A stretch of DNA of 64,000 nt from an uncultured Holophagaceae bacterium (GTDB taxonomy: Bacteria; Acidobacteriota; Holophagae; Holophagales; Holophagaceae). The notes beneath the pieces were generated by a model. That model saw only the letters and a list, made by a program, of their open reading frames with translations, did no database searches and had not been told where the DNA came from. The stretch is from assembly GCA_903913215.1 (NCBI GenBank), contig CAIWKE010000026.1, forward strand, positions 34,975 to 98,974, given 5' to 3'. The position numbers and the translations under genes are program-made. Position 1 is the stretch's first letter. Every line of letters begins with the position of its first letter. Positions 25,960-34,986 of the stretch are shown here, piece after piece.

Positions 25960-27888
25960 CTAGTTTCCAGAGCGCTTATCTTCCAGTTCCAGCCATTCGT
26001 GCTCTAGCAGTTCCAGTTCCGCCAGGTGCGCCTCCCGCGCCTTCAGGGCCTCGTGGCCGGGGCTCTCGGGCCGCAGAAAGGAGGCCGGATCCGCCAGCAC
26101 GGCGTCCAGGGCCGCGATCTGGGCATGGAGGGCCGCCAGGGCCCGATCCACCTCGTCGAGGCGGCGCTGCTCCTTCTGGCTGAGCCCGGGCTTGCGGACC
26201 TTGGCGGTCTCGATGCGGGCCGTGGCGCGGGCGATCTCCACCTTTGCCGGGGCCTGGGCCGCAGCCCGGGCCTCGCGAAGGCTCTTCACGGTGGAAGGTG
26301 GGCCCTCGTAGAGCTCCCAGCGGGGGGTGCCCTGCTCGTTCCAGGCCAGGGTGTGGGTGGCCACCTGGTCCAGGAAGAACCGGTCATGGCTCACCAGCAG
26401 GAGGGTGCCCGTGAAGCCCTGGAGGGCCTCTTCGAGGTTCTGGAGTGTGGGGATGTCCAGATCGTTGGTGGGCTCATCCAGCACCAGCAAGTCCGCGGGG
26501 CTGAGCATGGCCTTGGCCAGCAGGAGCCGGTTCCGCTCGCCGCCGCTGAGGGTGGAGGCGGCCCGGTTCTGCTGGTCCACGGGGAAGCCGAAGCGGGTGA
26601 GGTAGACGTGGGCCAGCACCGTGCCATTGCCCGTGTCAACCAGGGCCGCCCGGTCCGCGAGGTTGTCCAGGATACTGCGCCCCCAGTCCAGCTCACCGCG
26701 CCCCTGCGAAATGGCCGTGATGGCCAGCTTGGGATGGCGCAGGATCTCGCCCGTGACAGGCTCCAACTCCCCCAGCAGCAGCTTCAGCAGGGTGGACTTG
26801 CCACACCCATTGGGACCCAGCAGGGCGATGCGCATGCCTCGCTGGAGGCTGAGTTCCAGACCCCCCAGCAGCTCTGGGCCACCCGGATAGGCGAAGGAGA
26901 CAACCTCCGCGCGGATGAGGGCATCGCTGCGGTTTGCCCCGGTGGCGAAGGTCAGGCCCTGGCGCAGGTCCAGGCGGGTGCGGTCATCCACATCGTCCTT
27001 GAGGTCCAGCACCTCCTGGATGCGGAGCTTGGACTTGCGGGTGCGGGCCTTGGCGCCGCGCCGGAGCCAGGCCATCTCGCGGCGCAGGCGGTTTTGCATG
27101 TGCTCTGTGAGTCGCGATTCCCGAAACTCCCGGTCCGATTTCTCCAGCAGGTAGTCGCTGTAGCCGCCCTCGTAGCTGCGCAGGGCACCCTCGTCCAGTT
27201 CCAGCATCCGGGTCACCACCGCGTCCAGCAGATGGCGGTCGTGGGTGATCAGCAGCAGAGCGCCTTCATAGGCCTGGAGCCAGAGTTCCAGCTTCTCCAC
27301 CTGCTCCGGATCCAGGTGGTTGGTGGGCTCGTCCAGGACCAGGATGTCTGGCTCCTTGAGCCAGGCCTGGGCCAGGGCCACGCGCTTGCGCCAGCCGCCA
27401 GAGAGGGATTCCACCTCGGCGCCCAGGTCACTCAGCCCCCAGGTGGTGGCGGCGGCCTTCAGGCGTGGCATGAGGTCCCAGCCCCAGTGGTCCAGATGGT
27501 GCTCGATGGTTTGCAGTTCGTCAAAAAGGCGAACATTGGCCTCGGTGCCCGCCTCGTGCAGCAGGTCGTGGATCTCCTGGTGACGCGCCAGGAAGGCCGC
27601 GTGGTCGGCCAGGGCCGCCTCCAGGGCCTGTTGCACCGTGGCGCCGGGAGTGAAATGAGGCTCCTGGCTGAGGCGGGAGATGCGCAGTCCCTGCGTCACC
27701 ACGACCTCACCCGTATCGGTCTGCTCGTCGCCGGAAAGCAGTCGGAAGAGGGTGCTCTTGCCCGCGCCGTTCTTGCCGATGAGGCCCACCTTCTCACCCT
27801 GGAAGAGACCCAGGCTCAGTCCATCCAGAATGGGTGTCGCGCCATATCGTTTCGTGACATTGATCAAACTCAGCGCGATAGATGACAA
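25960..27888 (-). CDS. uup: ABC-F ATPase, Uup type
   Basis: A 642-residue soluble ABC-F protein. Cassette 1: Walker A GKNGAGKST, signature LSGGWRKRVALAQ and Walker B LVLDEPTNHLD. Cassette 2: GPNGCGKST, LSGGERNRLLLAK and LVLDEPTNDLD. The last 80 residues are a coiled coil (RKPGLSQKEQRRLDEVD onward), the Uup C-terminal domain that binds DNA in E. coli. The start is the TTG at 27888, with GAGGAG upstream. It is divergent from the MarR gene. Confidence 0.88.
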   Translation of the reverse strand: MSSIALSLINVTKRYGATPILDGLSLGLFQGEKVGLIGKNGAGKSTLFRLLSGDEQTDTGEVVVTQGLRISRLSQEPHFTPGATVQQALEAALADHAAFLARHQEIHDLLHEAGTEANVRLFDELQTIEHHLDHWGWDLMPRLKAAATTWGLSDLGAEVESLSGGWRKRVALAQAWLKEPDILVLDEPTNHLDPEQVEKLELWLQAYEGALLLITHDRHLLDAVVTRMLELDEGALRSYEGGYSDYLLEKSDREFRESRLTEHMQNRLRREMAWLRRGAKARTRKSKLRIQEVLDLKDDVDDRTRLDLRQGLTFATGANRSDALIRAEVVSFAYPGGPELLGGLELSLQRGMRIALLGPNGCGKSTLLKLLLGELEPVTGEILRHPKLAITAISQGRGELDWGRSILDNLADRAALVDTGNGTVLAHVYLTRFGFPVDQQNRAASTLSGGERNRLLLAKAMLSPADLLVLDEPTNDLDIPTLQNLEEALQGFTGTLLLVSHDRFFLDQVATHTLAWNEQGTPRWELYEGPPSTVKSLREARAAAQAPAKVEIARATARIETAKVRKPGLSQKEQRRLDEVDRALAALHAQIAALDAVLADPASFLRPESPGHEALKAREAHLAELELLEHEWLELEDKRSGN

Positions 27889-27963
27889 GAATGGCTCCTC
27901 AGACCTTCCAGAATCCCATGGATGGAGCGATCCTTGGCCCCAAAGTCACATACCGAGGCAACC

Positions 27964-28467
27964 ATGTCCCTTCAAGAAGAACTGCAGATGTCCAAGCTCC
28001 CCGCTCCGGGGGTTCAGCTCATGTTGCAATTGATGCTGACCCGCGAGGCCGTGGTGCGGGTCCAGGAGCATCTTTTCGAGGGGCACGGCCTCACCATCCA
28101 GCAGTACAACGTGCTCCGCATCGTGCGGGGGGGTCCCACCAAGGGCCACCCGATCTACGAGATCGAGCGCCGCATGATCTACCGCTTTGCCAATGTGACG
28201 CGACTGGTGGACCGCCTGGAGGTCCAGGGGCTGCTCAAGCGTGTGGCGGACCCCAAGGATCGGCGGGTGAGCCGGGTGGTGATCACGCCCAAGGGGCGTC
28301 GCCTCATGGAGCGCCTGGACGGTCCCGTCCAGCAGCTGGCGACCCGCATCACCGACTGCTGCGATGAGGCCGAGTGCCTGGCCATGGCCGACCGGCTGGA
28401 GCGGCTCCGCGAGCACTGCCTGACGGTGGGCGAGGATCAAGACTCGCTCGTCGCCGCCATCAGCTGA
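27964..28467 (+). CDS. MarR-family transcriptional regulator
   Basis: A 167-residue winged-helix repressor-type protein. The recognition region reads GLTIQQYNVLRIVRGG, MIYRFANVTRLVDRLEVQGLL and the wing DPKDRRVSRVVITPKG. GAGG precedes the ATG at 27964. It is divergent from uup. Its 3' end overlaps the convergent transglutaminase gene by 31 bases. The ligand and target are unknown; uup or its own promoter between 27889 and 27963 is the natural candidate. Confidence 0.88.
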   Translation: MSLQEELQMSKLPAPGVQLMLQLMLTREAVVRVQEHLFEGHGLTIQQYNVLRIVRGGPTKGHPIYEIERRMIYRFANVTRLVDRLEVQGLLKRVADPKDRRVSRVVITPKGRRLMERLDGPVQQLATRITDCCDEAECLAMADRLERLREHCLTVGEDQDSLVAAIS

Positions 28468-30212
28468 TCCAGCAGGTCATAGGCCTCCCGGTCGGAGACA
28501 CCCTCCACTTGGAGCCAGCGTCCCTGGCCCAGGTCCATCCACAAGGTGCGGAGATCCTGGCGCCACCAGCCCGTGCGGAGCGAGTTCGGCCCCGCCAGGC
28601 GCTGGGCCCCTGTAAGCTGGGCCTCCCAGGGGCGGGTGGTGGCCTGGAGACGCCAGGGCCCCCCTTCGCCAGAGCGCAGGCGCAGCTCGCCTTTCAGCAG
28701 GCTCCAGCGGCCGCCGGGCAGGCGCAGCTGGATGCCGCCGGGGGCTGAGACGGTGTCCCCATGGATCGTGATGGCGTCCTTCCAGGTCCGTCCACCTTCC
28801 CGCTCAGGGATCCAGCGAGTCTGGGAGAAATCGTTGGCCACGCCCTCCCACTGCACGCTGCCCAGGTCCGCCAGGTCCGTATCCCCCAGCTTGATGCGCA
28901 ACGCCGAGGCCGGGGCCTGGTCGAAGGTTGGATCGATAGGCACCCAGCGGTTTTCCAGGCGCACCTCCACCCAGAAGTGGAGGCCCAGCACCTCGCCCAG
29001 GCCCACCCAGCCCGTGACTCCGCGGGCCGGGACCCCCAGGCGGCGCAGCAGGGCCACGGCCAGGACCCCATGTTCCGTGCAGTCACCGCGGGGGGTGTGG
29101 CAGACCTCCAGGGCCGAGGCAAAGCCCACGGTGTAGTCCTTCTCTGTGATCCACTCGAACACGAAGCTGGTCACGCGGCGCGCCAGTTCCCAGCGGGGCA
29201 GGCCTGGAGGCAGGGCCATGCGTCGCACCAGTCCCTCGAATGCCGGATCCTGGAACTGCACCAGGGAGCTGGGCGCCAGGTAGCGGGCATCTTCAGGCGC
29301 AGGTCTGCCAGACCCAGGCAGCTGGCTGGCTTCGGCGGCCGTGGGCTGGGCCGCACGCCGAAGTCGCCAGCGGCCCTGGGGCAAGGGCCGCTGCTGGGCA
29401 TCCTCCGGGAGCTTGGGCAGGGGGCCTTCGGCATGCAGGGTCAAGTCGGGAATCCAGGGCAGGAAGGGATGGGGCGGCAGGGTCAGGAGGGTGCGCTCGA
29501 AAAAACCGGCGCCGAGGCTGCCGGTGGCCTGGGGCGGGGGCAGCTCCATCCGCTGGGTGAGCACCTGCATGCCGCCCACCTCGCCCTGGCGCTTCAGCTC
29601 GCCGGCTGTGGGAGAGATCCAGACCTCCACCTTGGAGGCCATGCTGCCTTCGCGCTCCTCGCCCTGGAAGCGCACGGCGTCCGGGAAGCCGGGGAGGGGC
29701 GCGGGGCCCTTGGGTTCCAGGTGGAGGCTACCCCACTGTTGGAGGGGGAAAGAGAACGAGGTGGCGTCGAGGGTGCGTCGATGCCGGGCTGCTGACCTGA
29801 GACGGGTCTCCAACTCCTCGGGCCAGAGCACCGCGCCTACGGGGATCTCCTTCCGGAGGGCCGGGCCCTGGCTGGGCTGAAGCAGCAGCACACCCGGCTC
29901 CCGGGGGGACCAAGTGGCCTTGCCCTCGAAGGGTTCCGCCGAAAGGCTCAGGCGCCAGGTGAAGCTGAGCTGACCATCCGGTCGGCGGGTGGCCGTTTCC
30001 AGCACCTCCTGCTTGATCTCCTGGCCCATGCGGGAGAGGGCCATCCACTCGCGGGAGCGCACTTCTGCAAGGCCTGCGGCTTCCCGCACCTCGACGCTGG
30101 CACCGCCCACCTCCTGGCCGCCGATCCACTGCCTGAATGTAGTGATCCGGGCCGCTTGACCCAGCAGACTGAGACCGCTGAGGGCCAGCACGAAAAGGGG
30201 GGATGCACGCAT
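28437..30212 (-). CDS. Exported transglutaminase-like superfamily protein
   Basis: A 591-residue protein with signal peptide (residues 1-21). The transglutaminase/protease core is in residues about 330-440, with Cys378 in GDCTEHGVL, His in LHFWVEVR and Asp in IDPTFDQ. The N-terminal 300 residues are beta-rich, and the C-terminal 130 look like another beta region; I do not recognise either. It lies 40 bases after the Spy-like gene on the same strand. A periplasmic protease or cross-linking role is inferred from the triad. Confidence 0.82.
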   Translation of the reverse strand: MRASPLFVLALSGLSLLGQAARITTFRQWIGGQEVGGASVEVREAAGLAEVRSREWMALSRMGQEIKQEVLETATRRPDGQLSFTWRLSLSAEPFEGKATWSPREPGVLLLQPSQGPALRKEIPVGAVLWPEELETRLRSAARHRRTLDATSFSFPLQQWGSLHLEPKGPAPLPGFPDAVRFQGEEREGSMASKVEVWISPTAGELKRQGEVGGMQVLTQRMELPPPQATGSLGAGFFERTLLTLPPHPFLPWIPDLTLHAEGPLPKLPEDAQQRPLPQGRWRLRRAAQPTAAEASQLPGSGRPAPEDARYLAPSSLVQFQDPAFEGLVRRMALPPGLPRWELARRVTSFVFEWITEKDYTVGFASALEVCHTPRGDCTEHGVLAVALLRRLGVPARGVTGWVGLGEVLGLHFWVEVRLENRWVPIDPTFDQAPASALRIKLGDTDLADLGSVQWEGVANDFSQTRWIPEREGGRTWKDAITIHGDTVSAPGGIQLRLPGGRWSLLKGELRLRSGEGGPWRLQATTRPWEAQLTGAQRLAGPNSLRTGWWRQDLRTLWMDLGQGRWLQVEGVSDREAYDLLDQLMAATSES

Positions 30213-30252
30213 CCCCCCAGTCTATCGATCCCGGCCTAGCTCAGGTCCAGGT

Positions 30253-30732
30253 TCAGCGGCCCCGGCCCAGGGCTTCCATCCTTCCCAGCAGCCGACCTTC
30301 CATGCGACCCCGCAATTCCGCAGCCTTTTCCCGCTGCTCGGGGCTGAGCACAGCCAGCACCTCCTGGTGGGTGGCGCGCTGGGCCATGATGAGGTCGAAG
30401 CGGGCGGCAGCGGCCTTGTCAAAGAGGGGACGCAGCTGGGCCGGCGTGGTGGCGCTGTCCTTCATGGCGGTCCGGAGGGCGCTGCGGGCGCTCTGGACTG
30501 CGTCCCGGTCCTGCGCCAGCTCAGCCTTGTGCTTGTCCCGGATGGCCTTGATGCTTGCCTTCTGGGCCTCCGAGAGATTCAGGGAGCGGGCCAGCCGCTC
30601 GGCCCGGTGACCACGGCCCATGCCTTCGTGTGGACCGGCCTGGGCTGGGGGAGGCGGTGGAACGGGCGCCTGAGCGGCCAGGGACAAGGTGCCGAGCAGG
30701 AGCAGGAGGGAAGGGCCGAGCAGGCGTTTCAT
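30253..30732 (-). CDS. Spy/CpxP-like periplasmic protein
   Basis: A 159-residue exported protein with signal peptide (residues 1-20), a short Pro run, then helical hairpins. LNLSEAQKASIKAIRDKH and LSPEQREKAAELRGRM are the two LTxxQ-type motifs of the Spy/CpxP/heavy-metal-resistance group, which act as ATP-independent chaperones or stress sensors. It is upstream of the transglutaminase gene and divergent from recO. Confidence 0.78.
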   Translation of the reverse strand: MKRLLGPSLLLLLGTLSLAAQAPVPPPPPAQAGPHEGMGRGHRAERLARSLNLSEAQKASIKAIRDKHKAELAQDRDAVQSARSALRTAMKDSATTPAQLRPLFDKAAAARFDLIMAQRATHQEVLAVLSPEQREKAAELRGRMEGRLLGRMEALGRGR

Positions 30733-30812
30733 GGGATCTCCGTGGCGACAGGCGGGAAGGCCTCACACCCATAGACCCGGCTGCGGACCCCGGGTTGAGG
30801 CAGACTGGAGGG

Positions 30813-31550
30813 GTGATCCGGAACTACACGGCCATCGTCCTCAAGGCTGTCCCTTATGCGGAGGGGGGGGCCGTGGTGTCCTTTCTCTCGGAACAGGGCG
30901 AGCGCATGTGTGGGGTGGCCAAGGGCGTGAAGAAGCCCACGGCCAAGTGGGTGGCGGCCTTCGAGCCCCTGGGCATGGTGCGGGTGAGCTTTTTTGGCAA
31001 GGAGCATGTGGAGCTGAAGCGGGTCACCCGCTGCGAGCTGGCCTTCAGCCCTCTGACCCTGGGCCACCTGGAATCCAGCCTGGTCATGGCCTGCCTGGCG
31101 GATCTCTTTGATCGGGTGGCCCGGGAGGGCGTGGAGGATGACCGGCTCTACCGCCTGCTGAGCGCCTGCGGGCGGGCCCTGAAGGCCGACCCGGACAATG
31201 CCCTGGGCATCTTGGCCTACGCAGAGCACTGGCTCCTCCACTGCATGGGCCTGCTGCCCCACCCCCGGGTCTGCGGTCGGTGCGGAAACGATCAGGCCCC
31301 CCTGGTGCTGCTCAGCCCCGAGGTGGGCTGGTGCTGTGCCGCCTGCACTCCCGTCGACCCCCGGGAAGCCCTGCCCCCAGGGAGCCGGGACTTCCTGCGC
31401 CAGCTCAGAACCCAGGGCGCCGAGACCGCCCCCCGGGTGGATCCCGATGACGAGGCGCAGCGGGTCATCACGGCCCTTCTGCGGGCCCGGCTACTCCAGG
31501 AGCTGGGCGGTGGGCTTCGGAGCTACGAGGTGCTCTGGAAATCGCTGTAG
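30813..31550 (+). CDS. recO: DNA repair protein RecO
   Basis: RecO loads RecA on SSB-coated ssDNA with RecR. The 245-residue protein has the N-terminal OB fold (NYTAIVLKAVPYAEGGAVV, LSEQGERMCGVAKGVKK) and a helical C-terminal region with a four-Cys zinc site (VCGRCGN and WCCAAC). The start is a GTG at 30813 with GGAG close by (short spacing). The frame is open back to 30555, but that part is antisense to the Spy-like gene. Confidence 0.9.
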   Translation: MIRNYTAIVLKAVPYAEGGAVVSFLSEQGERMCGVAKGVKKPTAKWVAAFEPLGMVRVSFFGKEHVELKRVTRCELAFSPLTLGHLESSLVMACLADLFDRVAREGVEDDRLYRLLSACGRALKADPDNALGILAYAEHWLLHCMGLLPHPRVCGRCGNDQAPLVLLSPEVGWCCAACTPVDPREALPPGSRDFLRQLRTQGAETAPRVDPDDEAQRVITALLRARLLQELGGGLRSYEVLWKSL

Positions 31551-31603
31551 CGGCCTCTCTGGCGAATTCTTGTCTTTCCCGGGGTGGTGGCCGATGGGTT
31601 GCC

Positions 31604-34174
31604 ATGGTCGAGGAACGCAAAAATTCCTTTTGGACGCAGGTCGCTGGATCGGGCATGGCCGTGGATCTGGTCGTCCTGCCTTGCCTTGGCCTGCTGGCTT
31701 ACGTGCTGTTCCTCTTCCGCAGGCACTTCTCGCCCCTGGAGGGGGCCGTCCTGGTGATGGTCATGGGAGGCCTCCTGCGGGTGGGGCGCCGGTGGTGGGA
31801 GTGGCAGCGGAGTCTTTCCGAAGGTGGCGTCCTGCGGGACTGGCAGCAGCGCATCCTCCAGGGCGGGCGGGAGCCTCTGCATCTGCCTGAAGGACTCCCG
31901 GAGGACGAACTCCGGGCGGCCACGACCCTCAACCTGGTCCTCGGGGAACTCCGGAACACTCAGGAGGAGTTGGCCTGGGTGCGACAGTCCCTCAATCGTG
32001 AGTGGCGGGACCTGGACGAGCTCCTGGGCACCGTGGAGCGGGGTCAGCGGGTGGACCAGGAGGCGCGCCTCCGCGTTGCCGCCCAATTCGCGACCATCAG
32101 CCGGGGTCTGCGGGTCGCTGTGGAGGATGATTTCGAGCTGGATCTCATGGAGCTGGATCACCGCCTCCGCGCCGATCAGCACCGTTTCCAGAGCCAGACC
32201 TTCCAGGCTTCCCTGGGCCAGGTGAACGGGGGCCTGGAGCAGTTCGAGAACCTTCTCCAGGAACTTCACGACTCGTTTCCCCGCCTGCGCCGCGAAGAGG
32301 ATGCCCTGGGCCGTCTGGCCGATGCCGGCCTGCGTCAAGGGGCGCGGCTCTCGCTTTCTGTGAAGGGGCTGGTGGCGAACGCCCCCAAGCTGGTGGAGGA
32401 GAATCAGGCCCGGCAGGAGTGGCTGCGCCGCTTCCGGCAGTCCACGGACGAGGTCCGGGACCGCACTGAGTCCCTGGCTCGCCGCATCGAGGCCTTCCGG
32501 GAGGAATCCCAGCAGCGGAATCGCACCTTCAACACGGCCCAGGGCAGCATGAATGGCCTGGACCTGGTGGCCCAACAGACCGGCCTGCTGGCGGTGAATG
32601 CCGCCATCCTGGCCCAGCAGGGCGGGGGCAGTGTGGGCATGGCGGCCATTGGCGGCCGGCTTCGTTCCCTGGCGGATCAGACCGCCGAGGGCGCCTCAGA
32701 TCTGGAGCGGGCGCTCAAACAGCACCAGCAGGAACTGGAGCGCGAGTCCGCGGGGCTCTGGGATCTGCAGGAAGGCAGCGAAAAACTGCTCTCGGGCATT
32801 CATGAGTTGCTCCGTATGGCCGGTCAGCTGGACCAGCACAGCTACGACCTGGAGCAGAGCCTGGAGTCCCATATCGACTTGGTGGATCAGGTGCGGCAGA
32901 CTGCGGAGCGGGCCGAGCTGTCCCTGCATGAGGTTGGGGAGCGGGCCCGGGCCCTGGAGGCCGCCCATGGCCGCCAGTGGGGGGTGGAGGCCAAGATCGT
33001 GCCCGAGCGGGAGCGCCTCTCCAGGGCGGGTCAGCGTCTCGCCGAGGTGGGCGGGGAACTGGGGCGCATCGGCCAGATCAACGTCGACTCAGCCTCGGGA
33101 ATCCTTCACCGCCACAAGGTGATTCGCAAGAGCGAGGCCTACCACCAGATCACAGCTGGCGGGTTGTCCCAGCTGCTGGCCCCCTCCGGGGAACGGAGCG
33201 CCTTGCATCGCCTGGCCTGGGCCCGGGCCCAGCGTCGTTCCCGGCTGGCCAGCCCCATTCCCGATCGCCTGCCCGTGGGCTGGCGAGATCCGAGCGGCCT
33301 GGTGCGGGTACGTCTCCTGGGGCAGGATGCCCTGGGCCTCCCCGAGGGCTCGGCACTGGAGAGCTGGACCAGCGACGAGGCCGGCCAGGCCTGGCAGTTC
33401 CACCTCCTGCCCGGACTGCGCAGCGAGTGGCATCGCCTGGCCCTCATCGAGGCGCTCAAGGAAAGTCCACTGCGCGGCTGCCTGCCGGGCCTGACGATCC
33501 ACATCATCGCCGAGGGCGTGGAACTGCGTCTGCCCACGCCCTATCCGGGCTTCCCGGCCTTCCTGGCGGGCCTGGGCATTGAACTCCAGCTGGAGGCTGA
33601 GGCCCAGGATCAACCCTTCCGCGAGGTCGGTGCCCGCAGGCCCAGGGTCCAGCAGCTCATCTGGGTGGGCCCGTCCCGCAATGGTGGTCTGGAGAATCCA
33701 TGCTTCCGTCTGGTCCACCAGTGGATGCGTGACAACCCCGAGCACGACATCTTCCTGCCCTGGCTGCCCTACCAAGGCCACCGGCCGTTCTTCCCGGACC
33801 AGCCACTTGCCGACACGGCAGAGGTGGAGACCCCCATGCACGTGCGGACCCTTGGCCTGGGGGCGGACGTCGCCCTGGTCCACCCCCTGCGGGACCGGCT
33901 CTACGCCGCCGGAGCCTCCGAAGGTGATGATGGGATCGTGCTCTGCGCCGTAGGGATCGGCCACGATCACCCGGAGGCACTCCTGCTGCGCCTGTTCCAG
34001 GAGGATGTGGGACTGGCCGGGGCCTTCCACCCGGACCTCGTCCCCTATCAGGCCCGGATCCGGGAAGAAGTGTTGAATGGCATCACAGGGGATCCCTACA
34101 AGGCCGCCTGGTCCATTCTTGAAGACCTCCGACGCGAAGGCTGGATCCTGCCTCTGTCATCCACCCTGACCTGA
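31604..34174 (+). CDS. Chemoreceptor-like coiled-coil membrane protein with unknown C-terminal domain
   Basis: An 856-residue protein. Two hydrophobic segments (about 17-37 and 46-60) have almost nothing between them, so no periplasmic sensor domain exists. Residues 100-310 are charged coiled coil. Residues 318-362 copy the hairpin tip of methyl-accepting chemotaxis proteins (LVAQQTGLLAVNAAILAQQ, then GGRLRSLADQT), but the usual IEAARAGE is replaced. Coiled coil continues to about 500. The last 320 residues form a soluble region with no family I recognise. It lies between recO and rnpB with no che gene nearby. It may be a divergent cytoplasm-facing receptor or a structural relative. Confidence 0.6.
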   Translation: MVEERKNSFWTQVAGSGMAVDLVVLPCLGLLAYVLFLFRRHFSPLEGAVLVMVMGGLLRVGRRWWEWQRSLSEGGVLRDWQQRILQGGREPLHLPEGLPEDELRAATTLNLVLGELRNTQEELAWVRQSLNREWRDLDELLGTVERGQRVDQEARLRVAAQFATISRGLRVAVEDDFELDLMELDHRLRADQHRFQSQTFQASLGQVNGGLEQFENLLQELHDSFPRLRREEDALGRLADAGLRQGARLSLSVKGLVANAPKLVEENQARQEWLRRFRQSTDEVRDRTESLARRIEAFREESQQRNRTFNTAQGSMNGLDLVAQQTGLLAVNAAILAQQGGGSVGMAAIGGRLRSLADQTAEGASDLERALKQHQQELERESAGLWDLQEGSEKLLSGIHELLRMAGQLDQHSYDLEQSLESHIDLVDQVRQTAERAELSLHEVGERARALEAAHGRQWGVEAKIVPERERLSRAGQRLAEVGGELGRIGQINVDSASGILHRHKVIRKSEAYHQITAGGLSQLLAPSGERSALHRLAWARAQRRSRLASPIPDRLPVGWRDPSGLVRVRLLGQDALGLPEGSALESWTSDEAGQAWQFHLLPGLRSEWHRLALIEALKESPLRGCLPGLTIHIIAEGVELRLPTPYPGFPAFLAGLGIELQLEAEAQDQPFREVGARRPRVQQLIWVGPSRNGGLENPCFRLVHQWMRDNPEHDIFLPWLPYQGHRPFFPDQPLADTAEVETPMHVRTLGLGADVALVHPLRDRLYAAGASEGDDGIVLCAVGIGHDHPEALLLRLFQEDVGLAGAFHPDLVPYQARIREEVLNGITGDPYKAAWSILEDLRREGWILPLSSTLT

Positions 34175-34197
34175 ATCCCAGTCAGCGATGCTAGGCT
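34166..34197 (+). promoter_or_regulatory. Putative rnpB promoter
   Basis: An extended -10 TGCTAGGCT ends at 34197, six bases before the predicted RNA 5' end. CTGACC at 34166-34171 may be the -35, but the 20-base spacing is long. It overlaps the end of the preceding gene. Confidence 0.35.
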
Positions 34198-34202
34198 GGG
34201 GT

Positions 34203-34569
34203 GTGGATCAGGGCGTCGCTGTCTGAAAGGGCAGAGGAAAGTCCGGGCTCCACAGGGTAATGGGCCTGGTAACACCAGGGCGGGGTGACCCGACGGACAG
34301 TGCAACAGAGAATAAACCGCCGATGGCCGGATCGTGGCAACACGAGACGGATCAGGTAAGGGTGAAACGGTGGGGTAAGAGCCCACCGCCGGCTTGGTAA
34401 CAAGGCGGGCATGGTAAACCCCCCAGGGAGCAAGACCAAATAGGCCGGCGCACCGCGCAAGCGGCGAGGGTTGACCCGACCGAGCCGGCGGGTAGGTCGC
34501 TAGAGGTGGGTGGTGACATCCATCCCAGAGGAATGACGTCCCGCGACAGAACCCGGCTTACCGATCCAC
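34203..34569 (+). ncRNA. rnpB: RNase P RNA (type A)
   Basis: The catalytic RNA that trims tRNA 5' leaders. The conserved 5' core GAGGAAAGTCCGGGCTC lies at 34234-34250 and the conserved 3' core with CAGAACCCGGCTTA at 34548-34561. P1 closes the molecule: GTGGATC (34203-34209) pairs with GATCCAC (34563-34569). Length of about 367 bases fits type A RNA. Ends are set by the P1 pairing. Confidence 0.95.
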
Positions 34570-34572
34570 CGT

Positions 34573-34590
34573 GGCCCCCGCAAGGGGGCC
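34573..34590 (+). terminator. rnpB terminator hairpin
   Basis: GGCCCCC (34573-34579) pairs perfectly with GGGGGCC (34584-34590) around a GCAA tetraloop, three bases after the RNase P RNA. ATGTTTG follows, a weak T-run. Confidence 0.65.
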
Positions 34591-34606
34591 ATGTTTGTAA
34601 TATCCT

Positions 34607-34683
34607 CCGGGGGTTCCACGCTGCGCGAACACCCCCGGACCCCCGCGCCCACTCGCGGCAAAGCCACTCCTGGGCTTTGCTGT
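34607..34683. repeat. Intergenic palindromic repeat, copy A
   Basis: Opens with CCGGGGGTTCC, then GCTGCGCGAACACCCCCGG, which folds back on it. A second part follows: CGCGCCCACTCGCGGCAAAG and CTCCTGGGCTTTGC. The second part recurs almost unchanged in copy B, and the first part in copies C and D. No coding potential is evident. Confidence 0.7.
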
Positions 34684-34794
34684 CCGGGGGTTCCCCTCGC
34701 GGCGCATGCGCCGCAAGGGTCTCGGGACGTGCTGCGCACACCCCCCCGGGTCCCCGCGCCCACTCGCGGCAAAGCCACTCCTGGGCTTCGTTCT
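34684..34794. repeat. Intergenic palindromic repeat, copy B (longer)
   Basis: Starts with the same CCGGGGGTTCC, carries an inserted palindrome (GCGGCGCATGCGCCGC), continues with GCTGCGCACACCCCCCCGGG, and ends with the CGCGCCCACTCGCGGCAAAG and CTCCTGGGCTTCG part shared with copy A. Confidence 0.65.
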
Positions 34795-34850
34795 CCGGGG
34801 TTCCACGCTGCGCGAAACCCCCCGGGCCCCTGGCCGGCAAAGCCGGGCTT
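34795..34850. repeat. Intergenic palindromic repeat, copy C (short)
   Basis: CCGGGGTTCCACGCTGCGCG, then AAACCCCCCGGGCCCC and a diverged end with GGCAAAGCC and GGGCTTCGGC. It directly abuts copy B, so copies A to C are in tandem. Confidence 0.65.
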
Positions 34851-34909
34851 CGGCTTGTGCACGGTCTGGGAGCGCCGTGCCGCCTGGATGCTCCCCGGTA
34901 GTCTCCCCG

Positions 34910-34936
34910 CAGAAATCAGACGCAGCCTGATTTCTG
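34910..34936. repeat. Hairpin closing the repeat cluster
   Basis: CAGAAATCAG (34910-34919) and CTGATTTCTG (34927-34936) pair perfectly around ACGCAGC. A similar hairpin (CGCAGAATCG/CGATTCTGCG, 38184-38208) closes copy D, and both follow a CTCCC(C)GCAGAA sequence. From 34851 to 34986 nothing else is seen. Confidence 0.5.
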
Positions 34937-34986
34937 AGTGCCGCACTGGCGTTCAGAGCCGGCCGCCCAGATGCCATGATGGGTTG

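Noticed and set aside
26026..27885. 619-codon open frame antisense to uup
   Set aside because: Uup has all ABC-F motifs on the other strand; this frame has none and lacks a ribosome site.
34096..34460. Open frames on the minus strand across rnpB
   Set aside because: The region is the RNase P RNA with both conserved cores and P1 pairing.
34607..34850. CRISPR-like array after rnpB
   Set aside because: Units differ in length, are palindromic through most of their length, and have no unique equal-sized spacers.
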